This document shows, one piece after another, positions 34,870 to 43,944 of a DNA stretch of 64,000 nucleotides. Source of the DNA: Paenibacillus polymyxa (GTDB taxonomy: Bacteria > Bacillota > Bacilli > Paenibacillales > Paenibacillaceae); contig NZ_JAGGNR010000003.1 in the NCBI RefSeq assembly GCF_018614975.1, forward strand, positions 62,001-126,000, read 5' to 3'. Made by a program: the position numbers and the translations under genes. Position 1 is the first letter of the stretch; each line of letters begins with the position of its first letter. Under the pieces are notes generated by a model. It saw only the letters and a list, made by a program, of their open reading frames with translations. It had not been told where the DNA came from and searched no databases.

Positions 34870-35859
34870 CTAGTTTTTTCCGTAGCCGTCAGGACGTGAT
34901 TGGTGCCAGCTCCAAGCGCTTTGAATGACATCTTCCAGATTGGTCCATTTCGGATTCCAGCCCAGGACGGATCTCGCTTTTGCAGATGAAGCTACCAGCA
35001 CAGCCGGGTCACCTGCGCGACGTGGTTCCTGTACAACCGGAATATCGAGGCCAGTCACTTTTTTAGCTGTTTCGATCACTTGTTTTACAGAGAATCCTGT
35101 GCCGTTACCCAGGTTGAACACGTTACTATTCTCACCTTTGCGTAGATAATCTACTGCACGCAGATGCGCATCAGCCAAGTCGCTCACGTGGATATAGTCA
35201 CGGATACATGTTCCATCTTCTGTTGCATAGTCGTCACCAAACACGGCGATGTGCGGGCGTTGTTTTAATGCTGTTTGCAGTACAAGTGGAATCAGGTGAC
35301 TCTCTGGTTGGTGATCTTCACCGATTTTGCCACTATCATGAGCACCGGCTGCATTGAAGTAACGCAGGGAAACGTATTTGATATCCTGAACTTTATCGAA
35401 CCATGACATCATGCGCTCCATCATCAGCTTTGTTTCGCCGTATACGTTGGTTGGCTCTGTACGATCGCTCTCTTCGATTGGCACTTTCTCAGGCTCGCCG
35501 TAGGTAGCTGCTGTAGAGGAGAAGACGATGCGGCGTACGTTCGCTGCATTCATTGCTTCCAGCAGACAGAGTGTACCAAATACGTTGTTGTCATAATATT
35601 TAACCGGGTCTTTCATACTCTCGCCTACGAGCGAGTTGGCTGCAAAGTGAATCACCGCATCGATTGAATTTTCAGCGAACAGCTTCGCCAGAATTTCTTT
35701 GTCACGCAGATCCCCTTCATACAACTTGCCGCCGAGCAGCGCCTCACGATGCCCTGTCTGCAAGTTATCCAGTACGACAACCTCTTCCCCGCGTTCCAAC
35801 AATGCTGCTACCGTATGAGATCCAATATACCCTGCTCCACCTGTCACCAAAATTGCCAT
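34870..35859 (-). CDS. galE: UDP-glucose 4-epimerase
   Basis: 329-residue short-chain dehydrogenase-type epimerase interconverting UDP-galactose and UDP-glucose. It has the N-terminal NAD motif TGGAGYIGSH, the Ser in FSSTAATYG and the catalytic Tyr-Lys pair in NVYGETKLMME. Its ribosome site lies within the end of galK, with no gap between the coding regions. It completes the Leloir pathway with its neighbours and also supplies UDP-galactose for envelope polymers. Confidence 0.97.
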   Translation of the reverse strand: MAILVTGGAGYIGSHTVAALLERGEEVVVLDNLQTGHREALLGGKLYEGDLRDKEILAKLFAENSIDAVIHFAANSLVGESMKDPVKYYDNNVFGTLCLLEAMNAANVRRIVFSSTAATYGEPEKVPIEESDRTEPTNVYGETKLMMERMMSWFDKVQDIKYVSLRYFNAAGAHDSGKIGEDHQPESHLIPLVLQTALKQRPHIAVFGDDYATEDGTCIRDYIHVSDLADAHLRAVDYLRKGENSNVFNLGNGTGFSVKQVIETAKKVTGLDIPVVQEPRRAGDPAVLVASSAKARSVLGWNPKWTNLEDVIQSAWSWHQSRPDGYGKN

Positions 35860-35860
35860 T

Positions 35861-37042
35861 TTACTTCGCCTCCTTCAATTCTTTAACACCGTCACCTACG
35901 CCGCACACATAAAAATCACCTTTGAGACCGGTACGCGCTTCATATGCAGCGCCAACTTCACTTACAAAACGCTCAACATCGTCTTCATGCACAAGTGATA
36001 CGGTACAACCGCCAAATCCTGCACCAGTCATCCGAGCACCGAGCGTGCCTGGAATCCGCTGAGCCTCTTCAACCATAACGTCCAGCTCATCACAGCTTAC
36101 TTCGTACAAGTCGCGAAGCGATTCGTGTGAAGCATTCATCAGCTTGCCGAAGGATTCCAGATCATTGATCCGCAATGCCTCCACCGAAGCGAGAACACGT
36201 GCGTTCTCTTCCACAACATGTTGTGCACGATGTCTTACTTTCTCAACGTTGATCTGATCCTGTAGTGTTACGAACTGCTCTGGCGTCAATTGAGCCAGGT
36301 AATTCAGTGCAGGCAGCTGTTCCTTCAAGATGGCAAGTGCCTGCTCGCATTGGGAGCGACGTTCATTGTAAGCCGAATCCACCAGACCGCGGCGTTTGTT
36401 CGTGTTCCCGATGACCAATTTGTAGGAGCCTGTACGGAAAGGAACCTTTTCGTACTCCAGTGTGTCACACATTAGCAGGATCGCGTGATCCTGAGCACCG
36501 TTTGCTACAGCGAACTGATCCATGATTCCACAGTTGACGCCGACGAACTCATTCTCTGCCTTTTGGGAAAGAAGTGCCAATTGAACCGTATCAATATCCG
36601 ATACACCCTCCAGAGACTGAATCGCGAATCCGGTGAGTACCTCCAGAGATGCAGACGATGAAAGTCCTGCCCCATTTGGAATCTCCCCGTGGTACAGGAA
36701 GTCGTACCCTTTCGTTACTTTCACGCCTTTGCCTTGCAGTTCAACCATGACGCCAACTGGATAGTCAGTCCATTCTCCGGTCTTCTCCTTACCTATTGTG
36801 GAGGTATCCAGTGCCCCTTCATAGGACATGTTCGTGGAAGCCAGTTGCAATTGGTTGTCTTGACGCTCACGAATAATCAATGTTGTCCCGAATTCCAGTG
36901 CTGCCGGAAGCACGTATCCACCGTTATAGTCAATGTGCTCACCGATCAGATTCACACGCCCTGGGGCATGAAATACACGGATGTCCGCTCTACTCTCTCC
37001 GTACTTCTCAATAAACTTTTGTTTCAATTCAGTTACGTTCAC
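35861..37042 (-). CDS. galK: Galactokinase
   Basis: 393-residue GHMP kinase. The N-terminal signature GRVNLIGEHIDYNGG, the ATP loop GAGLSSSASLEV and the C-terminal GARMTGAGFGGC motif are all present. It phosphorylates galactose at C1 as the first Leloir step. The start codon is GTG, with GAGGTG 8 bases upstream. First gene of the gal operon, divergent from an AraC-type regulator that probably controls it. Confidence 0.97.
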   Translation of the reverse strand: MNVTELKQKFIEKYGESRADIRVFHAPGRVNLIGEHIDYNGGYVLPAALEFGTTLIIRERQDNQLQLASTNMSYEGALDTSTIGKEKTGEWTDYPVGVMVELQGKGVKVTKGYDFLYHGEIPNGAGLSSSASLEVLTGFAIQSLEGVSDIDTVQLALLSQKAENEFVGVNCGIMDQFAVANGAQDHAILLMCDTLEYEKVPFRTGSYKLVIGNTNKRRGLVDSAYNERRSQCEQALAILKEQLPALNYLAQLTPEQFVTLQDQINVEKVRHRAQHVVEENARVLASVEALRINDLESFGKLMNASHESLRDLYEVSCDELDVMVEEAQRIPGTLGARMTGAGFGGCTVSLVHEDDVERFVSEVGAAYEARTGLKGDFYVCGVGDGVKELKEAK

Positions 37043-37084
37043 TGCTGCTGCACCTCGCCTCGTTGTTGTGGTTTCCTTAATGTT

Positions 37085-37113
37085 ATTATATAAGAAAGCG
37101 ATCCCTCTTGTAA
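37085..37113 (-). promoter_or_regulatory. galK operon promoter
   Basis: Perfect -10 TATAAT (37085-37090) with a poor -35 TTACAA (37108-37113), spacer 17. A weak -35 with a good -10 fits activation by the divergent AraC regulator. Confidence 0.6.
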
Positions 37114-37157
37114 TGCAACCATGTGTGTTTCATATGGATAAATGTGACCTTAAGGCG

Positions 37158-37163
37158 TATAAT
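37158..37163 (+). promoter_or_regulatory. -10 of the AraC regulator gene facing galK
   Basis: TATAAT 33 bases before the ATG at 37196, with a poor -35 TGGATA at 37135-37140. The two divergent promoters are within about 80 bases, so one bound protein could affect both. Confidence 0.45.
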
Positions 37164-37195
37164 GATCGAAGCATCCCGGAAAGAAGGAAACAAGT

Positions 37196-38170
37196 ATGAC
37201 AGACCCATTCAACGCCAAGAAAGAATCCCTTGCATCTTCTACAGAAAAAATACAGGAGCTGCCTTCCGGTAAAAGCGGAGCACTCAGTTATTCGGTTGCC
37301 TCCAATCCTGTCTATTATGAGCAAGGCGCACTGCATGTCCTGTTTGCCGGGGCAAGCCAGACCCTTCCGGGTCACTCCCTCGGCCCCAAACTGTTCGATT
37401 ATTATCTGCTGCATTATGTAGAAAAAGGAGCGGGTACGTTCCGTACCGAACTACACACCTACGAGTTATCCGCAGGTGATTGTTTTCTCATTCATCCCGG
37501 GCAGCTGGTAAGCTACCAGTCTCACGCCCGCAATCCATGGCAATACCGCTGGATCGCCTTCACAGGCAGCCAGGCTAGCCAACATACCGAGGAAGCCGGA
37601 TTCCGCCTGGAGAAGTCCGTTTTTCATGCCGGACCCTCCTGTGGAATATCCAATTGGCTATCCGTGATGCAGGATGCTTTTGCCGAGCGCAAAGAAAGCT
37701 CCCATTTCACATCACTGGGTACGTTATATATGATTCTAGCCGAAGCACAGAATCACCTTTCGCAGGGGCAAACCTTAATTCCAGGTGAATCCTCCATCCG
37801 ACGTACGGTGAAACAGATGATTCAATATATGTCCACCCAATATGCCTATCCTGTCTCCATTGAACAAATGTCCGCGAGTCTCGGGTACAACCGGGCCTAT
37901 CTATCCCGTATTTTCAAACAGGAAACTGGTCTTTCCCCAGTCACTTATTTGCTAAAACTGCGGATCGACAAGTCGCGCCAACTCCTGAGAGAACGACCGG
38001 ATCTGTCCATTGAACAGGTATCTGCATCGGTTGGACTGCCAGACGCGTTGTATTTCTCCAAACAGTTCAAACGATTTCATGGTGAAGCGCCCAGCTTGTA
38101 TCGAGACAAAATACTGTCCCGCCCACTACATCAGGGGTTACAGCAGAATGCTCAACAAATCAAACGGTGA
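37196..38170 (+). CDS. AraC-family transcriptional regulator, probable galactoside regulator
   Basis: 324-residue soluble regulator. The N-terminal cupin-like sensor has FDYYLLHYVEKGAG and GDCFLIHPGQLVSY, and the C-terminal double helix-turn-helix has IEQMSASLGYNRAYLSRIFKQETG and IEQVSASVGLPDALYFSKQFKR. Sensor-HTH proteins of this shape usually activate sugar genes on ligand binding. Position divergent from galK suggests it controls galKET; the true ligand (galactose, melibiose or other) cannot be told. AGAAGGAAACAAGT precedes the ATG. Confidence 0.9.
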   Translation: MTDPFNAKKESLASSTEKIQELPSGKSGALSYSVASNPVYYEQGALHVLFAGASQTLPGHSLGPKLFDYYLLHYVEKGAGTFRTELHTYELSAGDCFLIHPGQLVSYQSHARNPWQYRWIAFTGSQASQHTEEAGFRLEKSVFHAGPSCGISNWLSVMQDAFAERKESSHFTSLGTLYMILAEAQNHLSQGQTLIPGESSIRRTVKQMIQYMSTQYAYPVSIEQMSASLGYNRAYLSRIFKQETGLSPVTYLLKLRIDKSRQLLRERPDLSIEQVSASVGLPDALYFSKQFKRFHGEAPSLYRDKILSRPLHQGLQQNAQQIKR

Positions 38171-38201
38171 GCAACATAACGGACGGAACCACATACGACA
38201 A

Positions 38202-38243
38202 AAAAAGGTGCATTCCGCCATTATGGCTAAGATGCACCTTTTG
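38202..38243. terminator. Bidirectional terminator between the AraC gene and the aldo/keto reductase gene
   Basis: AAAAGGTGCAT/ATGCACCTTTT with A and T tracts at both ends, between two convergent genes. Confidence 0.85.
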
Positions 38244-38251
38244 CACTTTAT

Positions 38252-39259
38252 TTATTTGTCATCAGGCTCCGGAGACAGGATGGATTCAATCCGTTCCAAT
38301 TCCTCTGTAGAGAAATCCAGCTGACTGAGCGCAGCCACATTCTCTTCAATCTGGGAAGGACGACTTGCGCCAATCAGCGCAGAAGTTACCCTGCCATTAC
38401 GCAGCACCCATGAGAGTGAAAATTGGGCCAAACTCTGACCACGGGCTGCTGCAATCTGGTTCAGCGCACGCACTTTGCGGAGCGTCTCTGGAGAGATGTT
38501 GTTCTCATTCAGGAATACCGATGGTCCTTTGGCACGTGAGTCTTCCGGGATACCATTCAAGTATTTGTTCGTAAGCACGCCTTGTGCCAATGGACAGAAT
38601 GCAATACTGCCTGTTCCATACTCATCCAGTACGTCCTGCAAACCATCTTCAATCCAGCGCTCCAGCAGCGAGTATTTCGGTTGATGGATTAACAGAGGCG
38701 TACCCAGACCTTTCAGAATTTCGGCAGCCTGTCTTGTCTGCTCTGCGGGATAATTGGAGATCCCTACATATAGGGCTTTGCCCGAGCGAACAATATGATC
38801 CAGTGCCATCATCGTTTCTTCCAAAGGTGTTTCGGGATCATAACGATGTGAATAGAAAATATCTACATAATCCAGGCCCATACGCTTCAAGCTCTGATTC
38901 AGACTGGATACCAGATTTTTGCGCGAACCCCACTCGCCATACGGCCCGGGCCACATATAATATCCCGCTTTGGTGGAGATCACAAGTTCATCCCGATAAG
39001 GTTTCAGATCCTGGGCCAGTACCTGTCCAAATAGCTGCTCTGCAGAACCTGCCGGTGGGCCATAATTGTTGGCAAGGTCAAAATGGGTAATGCCCAGATC
39101 AAATGATCGGGTAATCATATTACGGCCGTTCTCAGCGTTATTAATACCGCCAAAATTATGCCACAGCCCCAGTGAAATCGCTGGCAGTTTCAAACCTGAA
39201 CGTCCAACGCGGTTGTATTTCATCGTTTCATAGCGAGTATCGCTTGCTACGTAGACCAT
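38252..39259 (-). CDS. Aldo/keto reductase (YghZ/GPR type)
   Basis: 335-residue NADPH-dependent reductase with the TIM-barrel aldo/keto signature. YNRVGRSGLKLPAISLGLWHNFG at the N terminus, HFDLANNYGPPAGSAE with the catalytic Asp/Tyr, and ISTKAGYYMWPGPYGEWGSRKNL are marks of the L-glyceraldehyde-3-phosphate reductase (YghZ) subgroup. Probably detoxifies small aldehydes such as methylglyoxal or reduces L-glyceraldehyde 3-phosphate. AGAAGGGATTCATA precedes the ATG. It has its own transcript, convergent with the AraC gene. Confidence 0.92.
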   Translation of the reverse strand: MVYVASDTRYETMKYNRVGRSGLKLPAISLGLWHNFGGINNAENGRNMITRSFDLGITHFDLANNYGPPAGSAEQLFGQVLAQDLKPYRDELVISTKAGYYMWPGPYGEWGSRKNLVSSLNQSLKRMGLDYVDIFYSHRYDPETPLEETMMALDHIVRSGKALYVGISNYPAEQTRQAAEILKGLGTPLLIHQPKYSLLERWIEDGLQDVLDEYGTGSIAFCPLAQGVLTNKYLNGIPEDSRAKGPSVFLNENNISPETLRKVRALNQIAAARGQSLAQFSLSWVLRNGRVTSALIGASRPSQIEENVAALSQLDFSTEELERIESILSPEPDDK

Positions 39260-39337
39260 TATGAATCCCTTCTTTCCCCAGGTTCCGCCTCTTGCATCCG
39301 GTCTATACCGGAGAATGCGGTTATTCAGTACATACGT

Positions 39338-40078
39338 TCAACCAAGAAGCTGGTCCACACTATTCATTACCTCGCCAATCGGCTCTGTAATCAGCAAATC
39401 AGCCCTGCGGTCGTAAGCGGTAGGTGTAGCGTTGAGCAGAACGGTATGTTTTCCCTGAAAATACGTAATTAACTGGGCCGCCGGATATACCGTCAGTGAC
39501 GTGCCTCCCACCAGTAACAGATCTGCAGAAGACAGTGCATCAATGGAACGATACAATGTTGTCTGATCCAGCTCTTCCTCGTACAGCACTACATCCGGCT
39601 TGATCACACCACCACATGTGGTACAGCGAGGTACGGTATCTTGGGATTGTATAATATCATTCAGCGCATAAAACTGCTTGCAATCCATGCAGGCATTACG
39701 ATGAATTGAGCCGTGAAGCTCAAAAACATTGCTGTTGCCTGCCTTCTGATGCAGTCCGTCGATATTTTGCGTGATCACTGCCTGAAGTTTTCCTTCCTGC
39801 TCCATACGGGCTAACAGTCGATGGCACCCATTCGGTTCAGCATCTGGATGAAGCATTTTACCTCGATAAAAATCATAAAAAATATCGGCATGTTGATCAA
39901 AAAAATGTCGACTTAACAACTCTTCCGGTGGATAAGGCGAATGCTGCTCCGTCTGATACAGACCCGCAGCCGAACGGAAATCGGGAATCCCGCTTTCCGT
40001 TGAAGTCCCGGCCCCTCCGAAAAAAACAATCCGGGAGCTTTCCTGAATCCAGGCAGCCAGTTGTTCTATTGCGTTCAT
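39338..40078 (-). CDS. cobB: NAD-dependent protein deacylase, sirtuin family
   Basis: 246-residue Sir2-type enzyme. The NAD-binding motif GAGTSTESGIPDFRS is near the N terminus, the catalytic TQNIDGLH and HGS are in the centre, and two CxxC pairs (CMDC, CTTC) hold structural zinc. It removes acetyl or longer acyl groups from lysines using NAD and is known for control of acetyl-CoA synthetase. A strong AGGAGGAGAGAGG site abuts the ATG. A palindromic repeat element occupies its upstream region and may carry its promoter. Confidence 0.93.
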   Translation of the reverse strand: MNAIEQLAAWIQESSRIVFFGGAGTSTESGIPDFRSAAGLYQTEQHSPYPPEELLSRHFFDQHADIFYDFYRGKMLHPDAEPNGCHRLLARMEQEGKLQAVITQNIDGLHQKAGNSNVFELHGSIHRNACMDCKQFYALNDIIQSQDTVPRCTTCGGVIKPDVVLYEEELDQTTLYRSIDALSSADLLLVGGTSLTVYPAAQLITYFQGKHTVLLNATPTAYDRRADLLITEPIGEVMNSVDQLLG

Positions 40079-40098
40079 CCTCTCTCCTCCTTTTATTT

Positions 40099-40292
40099 AC
40101 TATATAAATTGAACTAAAGAATATTTACACTGACCACTCCGATGACAGAACAACCTTCCGATCGCTGTTATCCACAGATTTTTTTGATTCCTTTCCTAAG
40201 GGGAAAATCCGAGGATAAAGGCGAACACTCCGTTTCTTCAGGTTATTTCTGTCCTCTCCATTTCGTGTAAATGGTAGTTCAATTTATATAGT
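40099..40292. mobile_element. MITE-like element with 18-bp perfect terminal inverted repeats (copy B)
   Basis: A 194-bp non-coding unit bounded by ACTATATAAATTGAACTA (40099-40116) and its exact reverse complement (40275-40292). A second inner pair, TTTACAC (40124-40130) and GTGTAAA (40265-40271), extends the symmetry. The interior matches copy A at about 1944-2145, including the central hairpin. There is no coding capacity and no clear target-site duplication. The shape fits a miniature inverted-repeat element mobilised in trans, but a conserved RNA hairpin family is possible. Confidence 0.7.
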
Positions 40293-40311
40293 CCAATCAG
40301 GTCAGGGTGAC

Positions 40312-41072
40312 TTATAAAATAACGCTTATCTCATTATAATGACGAATAATGGCATGGGCATCAACCAGATGTGATCCTTGATCTGACTGTTGACAGTAAC
40401 CGAGCGTATAGGATACGCCTGCGTGCCGCCCCATCTGCATATCTCCATTGCTATCTCCAATTACAACGGCCTCCGCAGGATCGATATGTAATTCACGGCA
40501 AGCCAGGAGTGCTGCTTCTCCATCTGGTTTGCCCTGTGTCACCCGATCACAGCCCACAATAGAGGTGAAAAAGGAACGAATTCCCATCCAATCCAGATGT
40601 GTTTCTGCTGCCGCTGTACTGTCTGAAGTGACGACCGCCAGAGGTATGTCTGCTGCTCTGCAACTTTGTAAGAAAGCAAGTAATCCTGGAATCGGTTCAG
40701 CCGATTTGCGCTCTCTTACCGATCTCATGGCTACACTTGAAAATTGGCGTATCGTTGTGATCGCTTCATTCCATGGTATGCCTGCTGCATATAGCTGCCC
40801 GGCAAGCAATCCCGTGCACTCATCCACAGTCGCAATGGCCAGCGGGCCTTGCGGATCATATCCAACAATATGACCTTCTGCATTATGAATGGTGCCCAGG
40901 ACGTGCTCCCGTTCAACTGTAAATGAAGCTCCGAGTTCATTCATACGTGATTGCAACTGATCCAGTAATGCCACGGCCCCCATAGCTGGAGAAATTCCAA
41001 CAGTGTTCCATCTTTATCAAACAGGATACCTTTACATGGGATCTGCGCTCCACTCACTTGAAGCATGGTCAT
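40312..41072 (-). pseudogene. HAD-superfamily phosphatase gene interrupted by a frameshift
   Basis: The main frame (40983-40312, 223 codons) has HAD motif II (LAVVTSDS), the motif III lysine region (KPDGEAALLACREL) and motif IV (VVIGDSNGDMQMG), but no nucleophile motif. That motif, GILFDKDGTLLE (Asp19 and Asp21), is found upstream in a different frame starting at an ATG at 41072 with GGAGG 8 bases before it. That frame runs into a stop at 40941. The two frames join near 40971 by a single-base shift inside CTATGGGGGCCGTGG, giving a protein of about 253 residues, normal for phosphoglycolate phosphatase-like enzymes. Sequencing error, a real mutation or programmed frameshifting are all possible. 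Confidence 0.75.
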
Positions 41073-41142
41073 CCATATCACCTCCATCAAGTTATGCTAT
41101 AAATGTGAATGCATACAGTCCTTAATGCAGAATAATTAAAAT

Positions 41143-41907
41143 CTATTTGATCGTACTTAACCAAGCCAATACTGTCTTGACCGTCTGATTAAGTTGTTCT
41201 TCTCCACTCACTTCAGCCTCGCCATCCCCTTTTTGATGACCATAATCACCGAACTGTGCGTGGTTTCCACCTTCAATGGTGTAATATACCGTGTCTTCTG
41301 GAAGATACATCCGTCCACTCTGATACTTTGTGGCATTCACGACCTCATCTTTAGTTCCCAGAATAGATAAAGCAGGTATTCCAAGTGACTTTACGCTTCC
41401 TTTTTCATCCGGGTAGGATGCCAGAAAGAAGATGCCTTTTAGTGCATCAGGATGCGATGCTACATAACGTGCAGCCATGGACCCACCGAGAGAGTGTCCA
41501 CCCATAACGAATTGTTCGTCTGGATATGCAGCCAGAATCTCATCCGCCAAGTTTGGCTTGAGCACTGCCAGATTAACTGGCATTTTGGCAATAATCGTGT
41601 GATGACCGGCAGCAGCCAGCTCATGGGCAAGTGGTGCGTAACTTTCCGGTTTTACCAGTCCACCAGGGTAGAAAAGCACACTTTTCCCCGTCCGTTTGTC
41701 TGGCACAAAATCAATCCAGTTCTCTTGTTCGCTCACGGTCACCTTATTGGCTGTTTCCATGGCCGTTTGAGCTCTTTCCTGTGGACCGTATGGTGTGAAT
41801 AATTTCCACGCAACAAATCCACACCCAATGACAATGAGCGCCAGAAGTACGAGCAGGAATTTCCCGATGCCCCTCTTCTTGCGCCCCGTATTATACCGAT
41901 TTCTCAA
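41143..41907 (-). CDS. Membrane-anchored alpha/beta hydrolase
   Basis: 254-residue protein with a basic N terminus and one membrane segment (FLLVLLALIVIGCGFVAW), then an extracytoplasmic alpha/beta hydrolase domain. The nucleophile elbow is GHSLGG, a later Asp is in GTKDEVV and the likely catalytic His is in EGGNHAQFG, so the triad looks complete. The substrate is unknown (esterase or lipase-like). TTG start with AAGGTG upstream. Gene-free gaps on both sides suggest its own transcript. Confidence 0.85.
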   Translation of the reverse strand: MRNRYNTGRKKRGIGKFLLVLLALIVIGCGFVAWKLFTPYGPQERAQTAMETANKVTVSEQENWIDFVPDKRTGKSVLFYPGGLVKPESYAPLAHELAAAGHHTIIAKMPVNLAVLKPNLADEILAAYPDEQFVMGGHSLGGSMAARYVASHPDALKGIFFLASYPDEKGSVKSLGIPALSILGTKDEVVNATKYQSGRMYLPEDTVYYTIEGGNHAQFGDYGHQKGDGEAEVSGEEQLNQTVKTVLAWLSTIK

Positions 41908-41955
41908 CGTTAATCACCTTTCTTCACTTCCGCAGGTGCCGCGGCTCACAGAATT

Positions 41956-41980
41956 GGGAGCCTTCCTTCATCAGGCTCCC
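41956..41980 (-). terminator. Hairpin after kdgA
   Basis: GGGAGCCT/AGGCTCCC, 23 bases after the kdgA stop, without a clear T run on the minus strand. A weak terminator or 3' end stabiliser. Confidence 0.45.
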
Positions 41981-42002
41981 CTTCTCCGAAATTGAACAAA
42001 TA

Positions 42003-42668
42003 TTATTCAGCCTTGGCCTTGCGGTAAGCATCCATATATTGTTCCGCTTTGCGACGGACATGACTCAGGTCACCCGTCTTCACAGCTTCCGATGTCAAGT
42101 CGGAGCCGATACCTACCGCCACTGCTCCACCCTTGATCCAATCCCCCAGATTAGACAAGGATACCCCGCCAGTTGGCATAAAATTCGCCTGCGGCATAGG
42201 GCCCTTCATCGTTTTGATAATCGAAGGATCATACAGATTACCCGGGAACAACTTCACAATGTCCACACCGAGTTCCAATGCGCGTTGAACATCAGCAATC
42301 GTCATCACACCAGGCAGAATCGGAATTCGATACAGATTGCAGATCTGAACGGTATCCGGGTTCAGGGAAGGTCCAACGACAAACTCGGCACCCGACATAA
42401 TAGCTGCTCTCGCAGTTTGCGGTTCAAGCACTGTTCCCGCACCAATAATAGCGAATTTCTCTGGATCTTGTGTGTTCCAATGGTATACACGGCTTAATTT
42501 TTCAATGGCTTTGAGGGCACTGGGTACTGTCATCGTAATCTCGATAACTTTAATGCCACCCGCAATCGCTTGCTCGGCCATGGCAATGACTTGATCAGCA
42601 GAATCTGCACGCAGAACTGCCACAACCCCATTGTCCGTAATCTTTTGCAACAGCTGAAGTTTCTTCAT
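42003..42668 (-). CDS. kdgA: 2-keto-3-deoxy-6-phosphogluconate aldolase
   Basis: 221-residue class I aldolase splitting KDPG into pyruvate and glyceraldehyde 3-phosphate (often also 4-hydroxy-2-oxoglutarate). GVVAVLRADS with the catalytic Glu-equivalent region nearby, IGAGTVL and the Schiff-base lysine in VDIVKLFPGNLYD are all present. It follows kdgK in the same direction and completes 2-keto-3-deoxygluconate breakdown, the expected endpoint for uronates released by the GH105 system at the start of the window. Confidence 0.95.
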   Translation of the reverse strand: MKKLQLLQKITDNGVVAVLRADSADQVIAMAEQAIAGGIKVIEITMTVPSALKAIEKLSRVYHWNTQDPEKFAIIGAGTVLEPQTARAAIMSGAEFVVGPSLNPDTVQICNLYRIPILPGVMTIADVQRALELGVDIVKLFPGNLYDPSIIKTMKGPMPQANFMPTGGVSLSNLGDWIKGGAVAVGIGSDLTSEAVKTGDLSHVRRKAEQYMDAYRKAKAE

Positions 42669-42756
42669 TTCATTCTCTCCCTTGTCAATGTGGTGGTTGT
42701 GTATACAAGCCTTACATTTAAGAACGAAGATGAGCCATATATGATGTCAGCAGCGA

Positions 42757-43722
42757 CTAGCGCTCAACATGGGCAACGTTGTTCAGCTTGGCCTCGACCT
42801 GCCCCCACGTCGGGAGCGCCTCCCAATCGCCAACAGCCTGTATAACCATGGAACCGGTCAAATTGCCGAGACGGGTTGCTTCCTGCGGGGAGTATCCTTT
42901 TAACAAACCCGATAAAAATCCCGCGCAGAATCCATCTCCTGCTCCTACCGTATCCAGAACATAATCCGCCTTAAAGTACGGAACTTCCGTTAGGGTACCA
43001 TTCGCCAATACGTAGGTCAAATCAGGGCCACCCTTCACGATGCACACAGCATTCATGGCAGATAAACGCTCAAGCACTTTTTGATCATTTTCTTCGTTAT
43101 ATAGAAGTTTCATCTCGTCCAGACCCGGTAAAAAGTAGTCCGCCAGTTCAGCTAAACGCAGTAAAACTGGACGTGCCTCATCCGCTGACCATAGTTTGAG
43201 ACGCAGATTTGGATCAAAGCTTACTTTCACACCTGCCTGTTTGGCAATATGTATGGCAGCCTCTACCGTAGCAAGTCCGGACGGGCTTATCGCTGCCGTT
43301 ATACCCGTAACATGTAATATCTTCGCCCCGGCAATATAGTCGGGATCCAGATCATCAGGTGTAATCGCACTTGCAGCAGATAACTTCCTATAATAATGCA
43401 CCGAGACTTTCCCGGAAGCGTTCTCACGAATCATCAAACCAGTGGGCTCGTGATCACTTAACCGTACTCGGGATACATCTACGCCTTCACCGCGAATGGC
43501 TTTCAGAATCATACTGCCGATCGGATCATTGCCCAAACGTCCAAACCAACCACTGGTATGCCCTAGCCGGGATACGCCAATAGCCAGATTGCTCTCAGCA
43601 CCCCCGAAAGACTTGTCCAGTGTCGCTGCATATTCCAGCCCTCGTGTATCCTTGGCAGTCAGCAAACCCATACTTTCCCCAAATGTAATAATTTCCGGGC
43701 TTGGATAGGGAGTCGTTGACAT
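42757..43722 (-). CDS. kdgK: 2-keto-3-deoxygluconate kinase
   Basis: 321-residue PfkB-family sugar kinase. The N-terminal glycine-rich block FGGAESNLAIGVSRLG and the C-terminal signature DTVGAGDGFCAGFLSGLL with the catalytic Asp are intact. Together with KdgA downstream it converts KDG to central metabolites. The start has GGAGGGAAGG upstream. PfkB kinases can be promiscuous, but the adjacent kdgA makes KDG the most likely substrate. Confidence 0.93.
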   Translation of the reverse strand: MSTTPYPSPEIITFGESMGLLTAKDTRGLEYAATLDKSFGGAESNLAIGVSRLGHTSGWFGRLGNDPIGSMILKAIRGEGVDVSRVRLSDHEPTGLMIRENASGKVSVHYYRKLSAASAITPDDLDPDYIAGAKILHVTGITAAISPSGLATVEAAIHIAKQAGVKVSFDPNLRLKLWSADEARPVLLRLAELADYFLPGLDEMKLLYNEENDQKVLERLSAMNAVCIVKGGPDLTYVLANGTLTEVPYFKADYVLDTVGAGDGFCAGFLSGLLKGYSPQEATRLGNLTGSMVIQAVGDWEALPTWGQVEAKLNNVAHVER

Positions 43723-43834
43723 GATTCCTTCCCTCCTTATATTTACATTTCCTCATCTTCTGTTACTATTGTCATCCTCTATGCAACCGTTGTCAATCCC
43801 GGAGCGTTCATTTTGTTGTCACAGCTTTGAGAAA

Positions 43835-43848
43835 AGATAACGCTTACC
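43835..43848. promoter_or_regulatory. Degenerate cre-like box upstream of kdgK
   Basis: AGATAACGCTTACC matches the cre consensus at 11 of 14 positions, about 110 bases before kdgK, in the gap shared with the divergent acyltransferase gene. Low certainty. Confidence 0.3.
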
Positions 43849-43944
43849 AATGTGAATTAAATCACAATAGATAATGCGCATCCATATTACCCTTATTACA
43901 GATGCAAATGACCTTGCAACCAGGGTCTATAAGGGGGCTGCAAC

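Noticed and set aside
37091-37107. Possible cre box in the galK promoter (AGAAAGCGATCCCT)
   Set aside because: Only about 10-11 of 14 consensus positions match; it may be chance.
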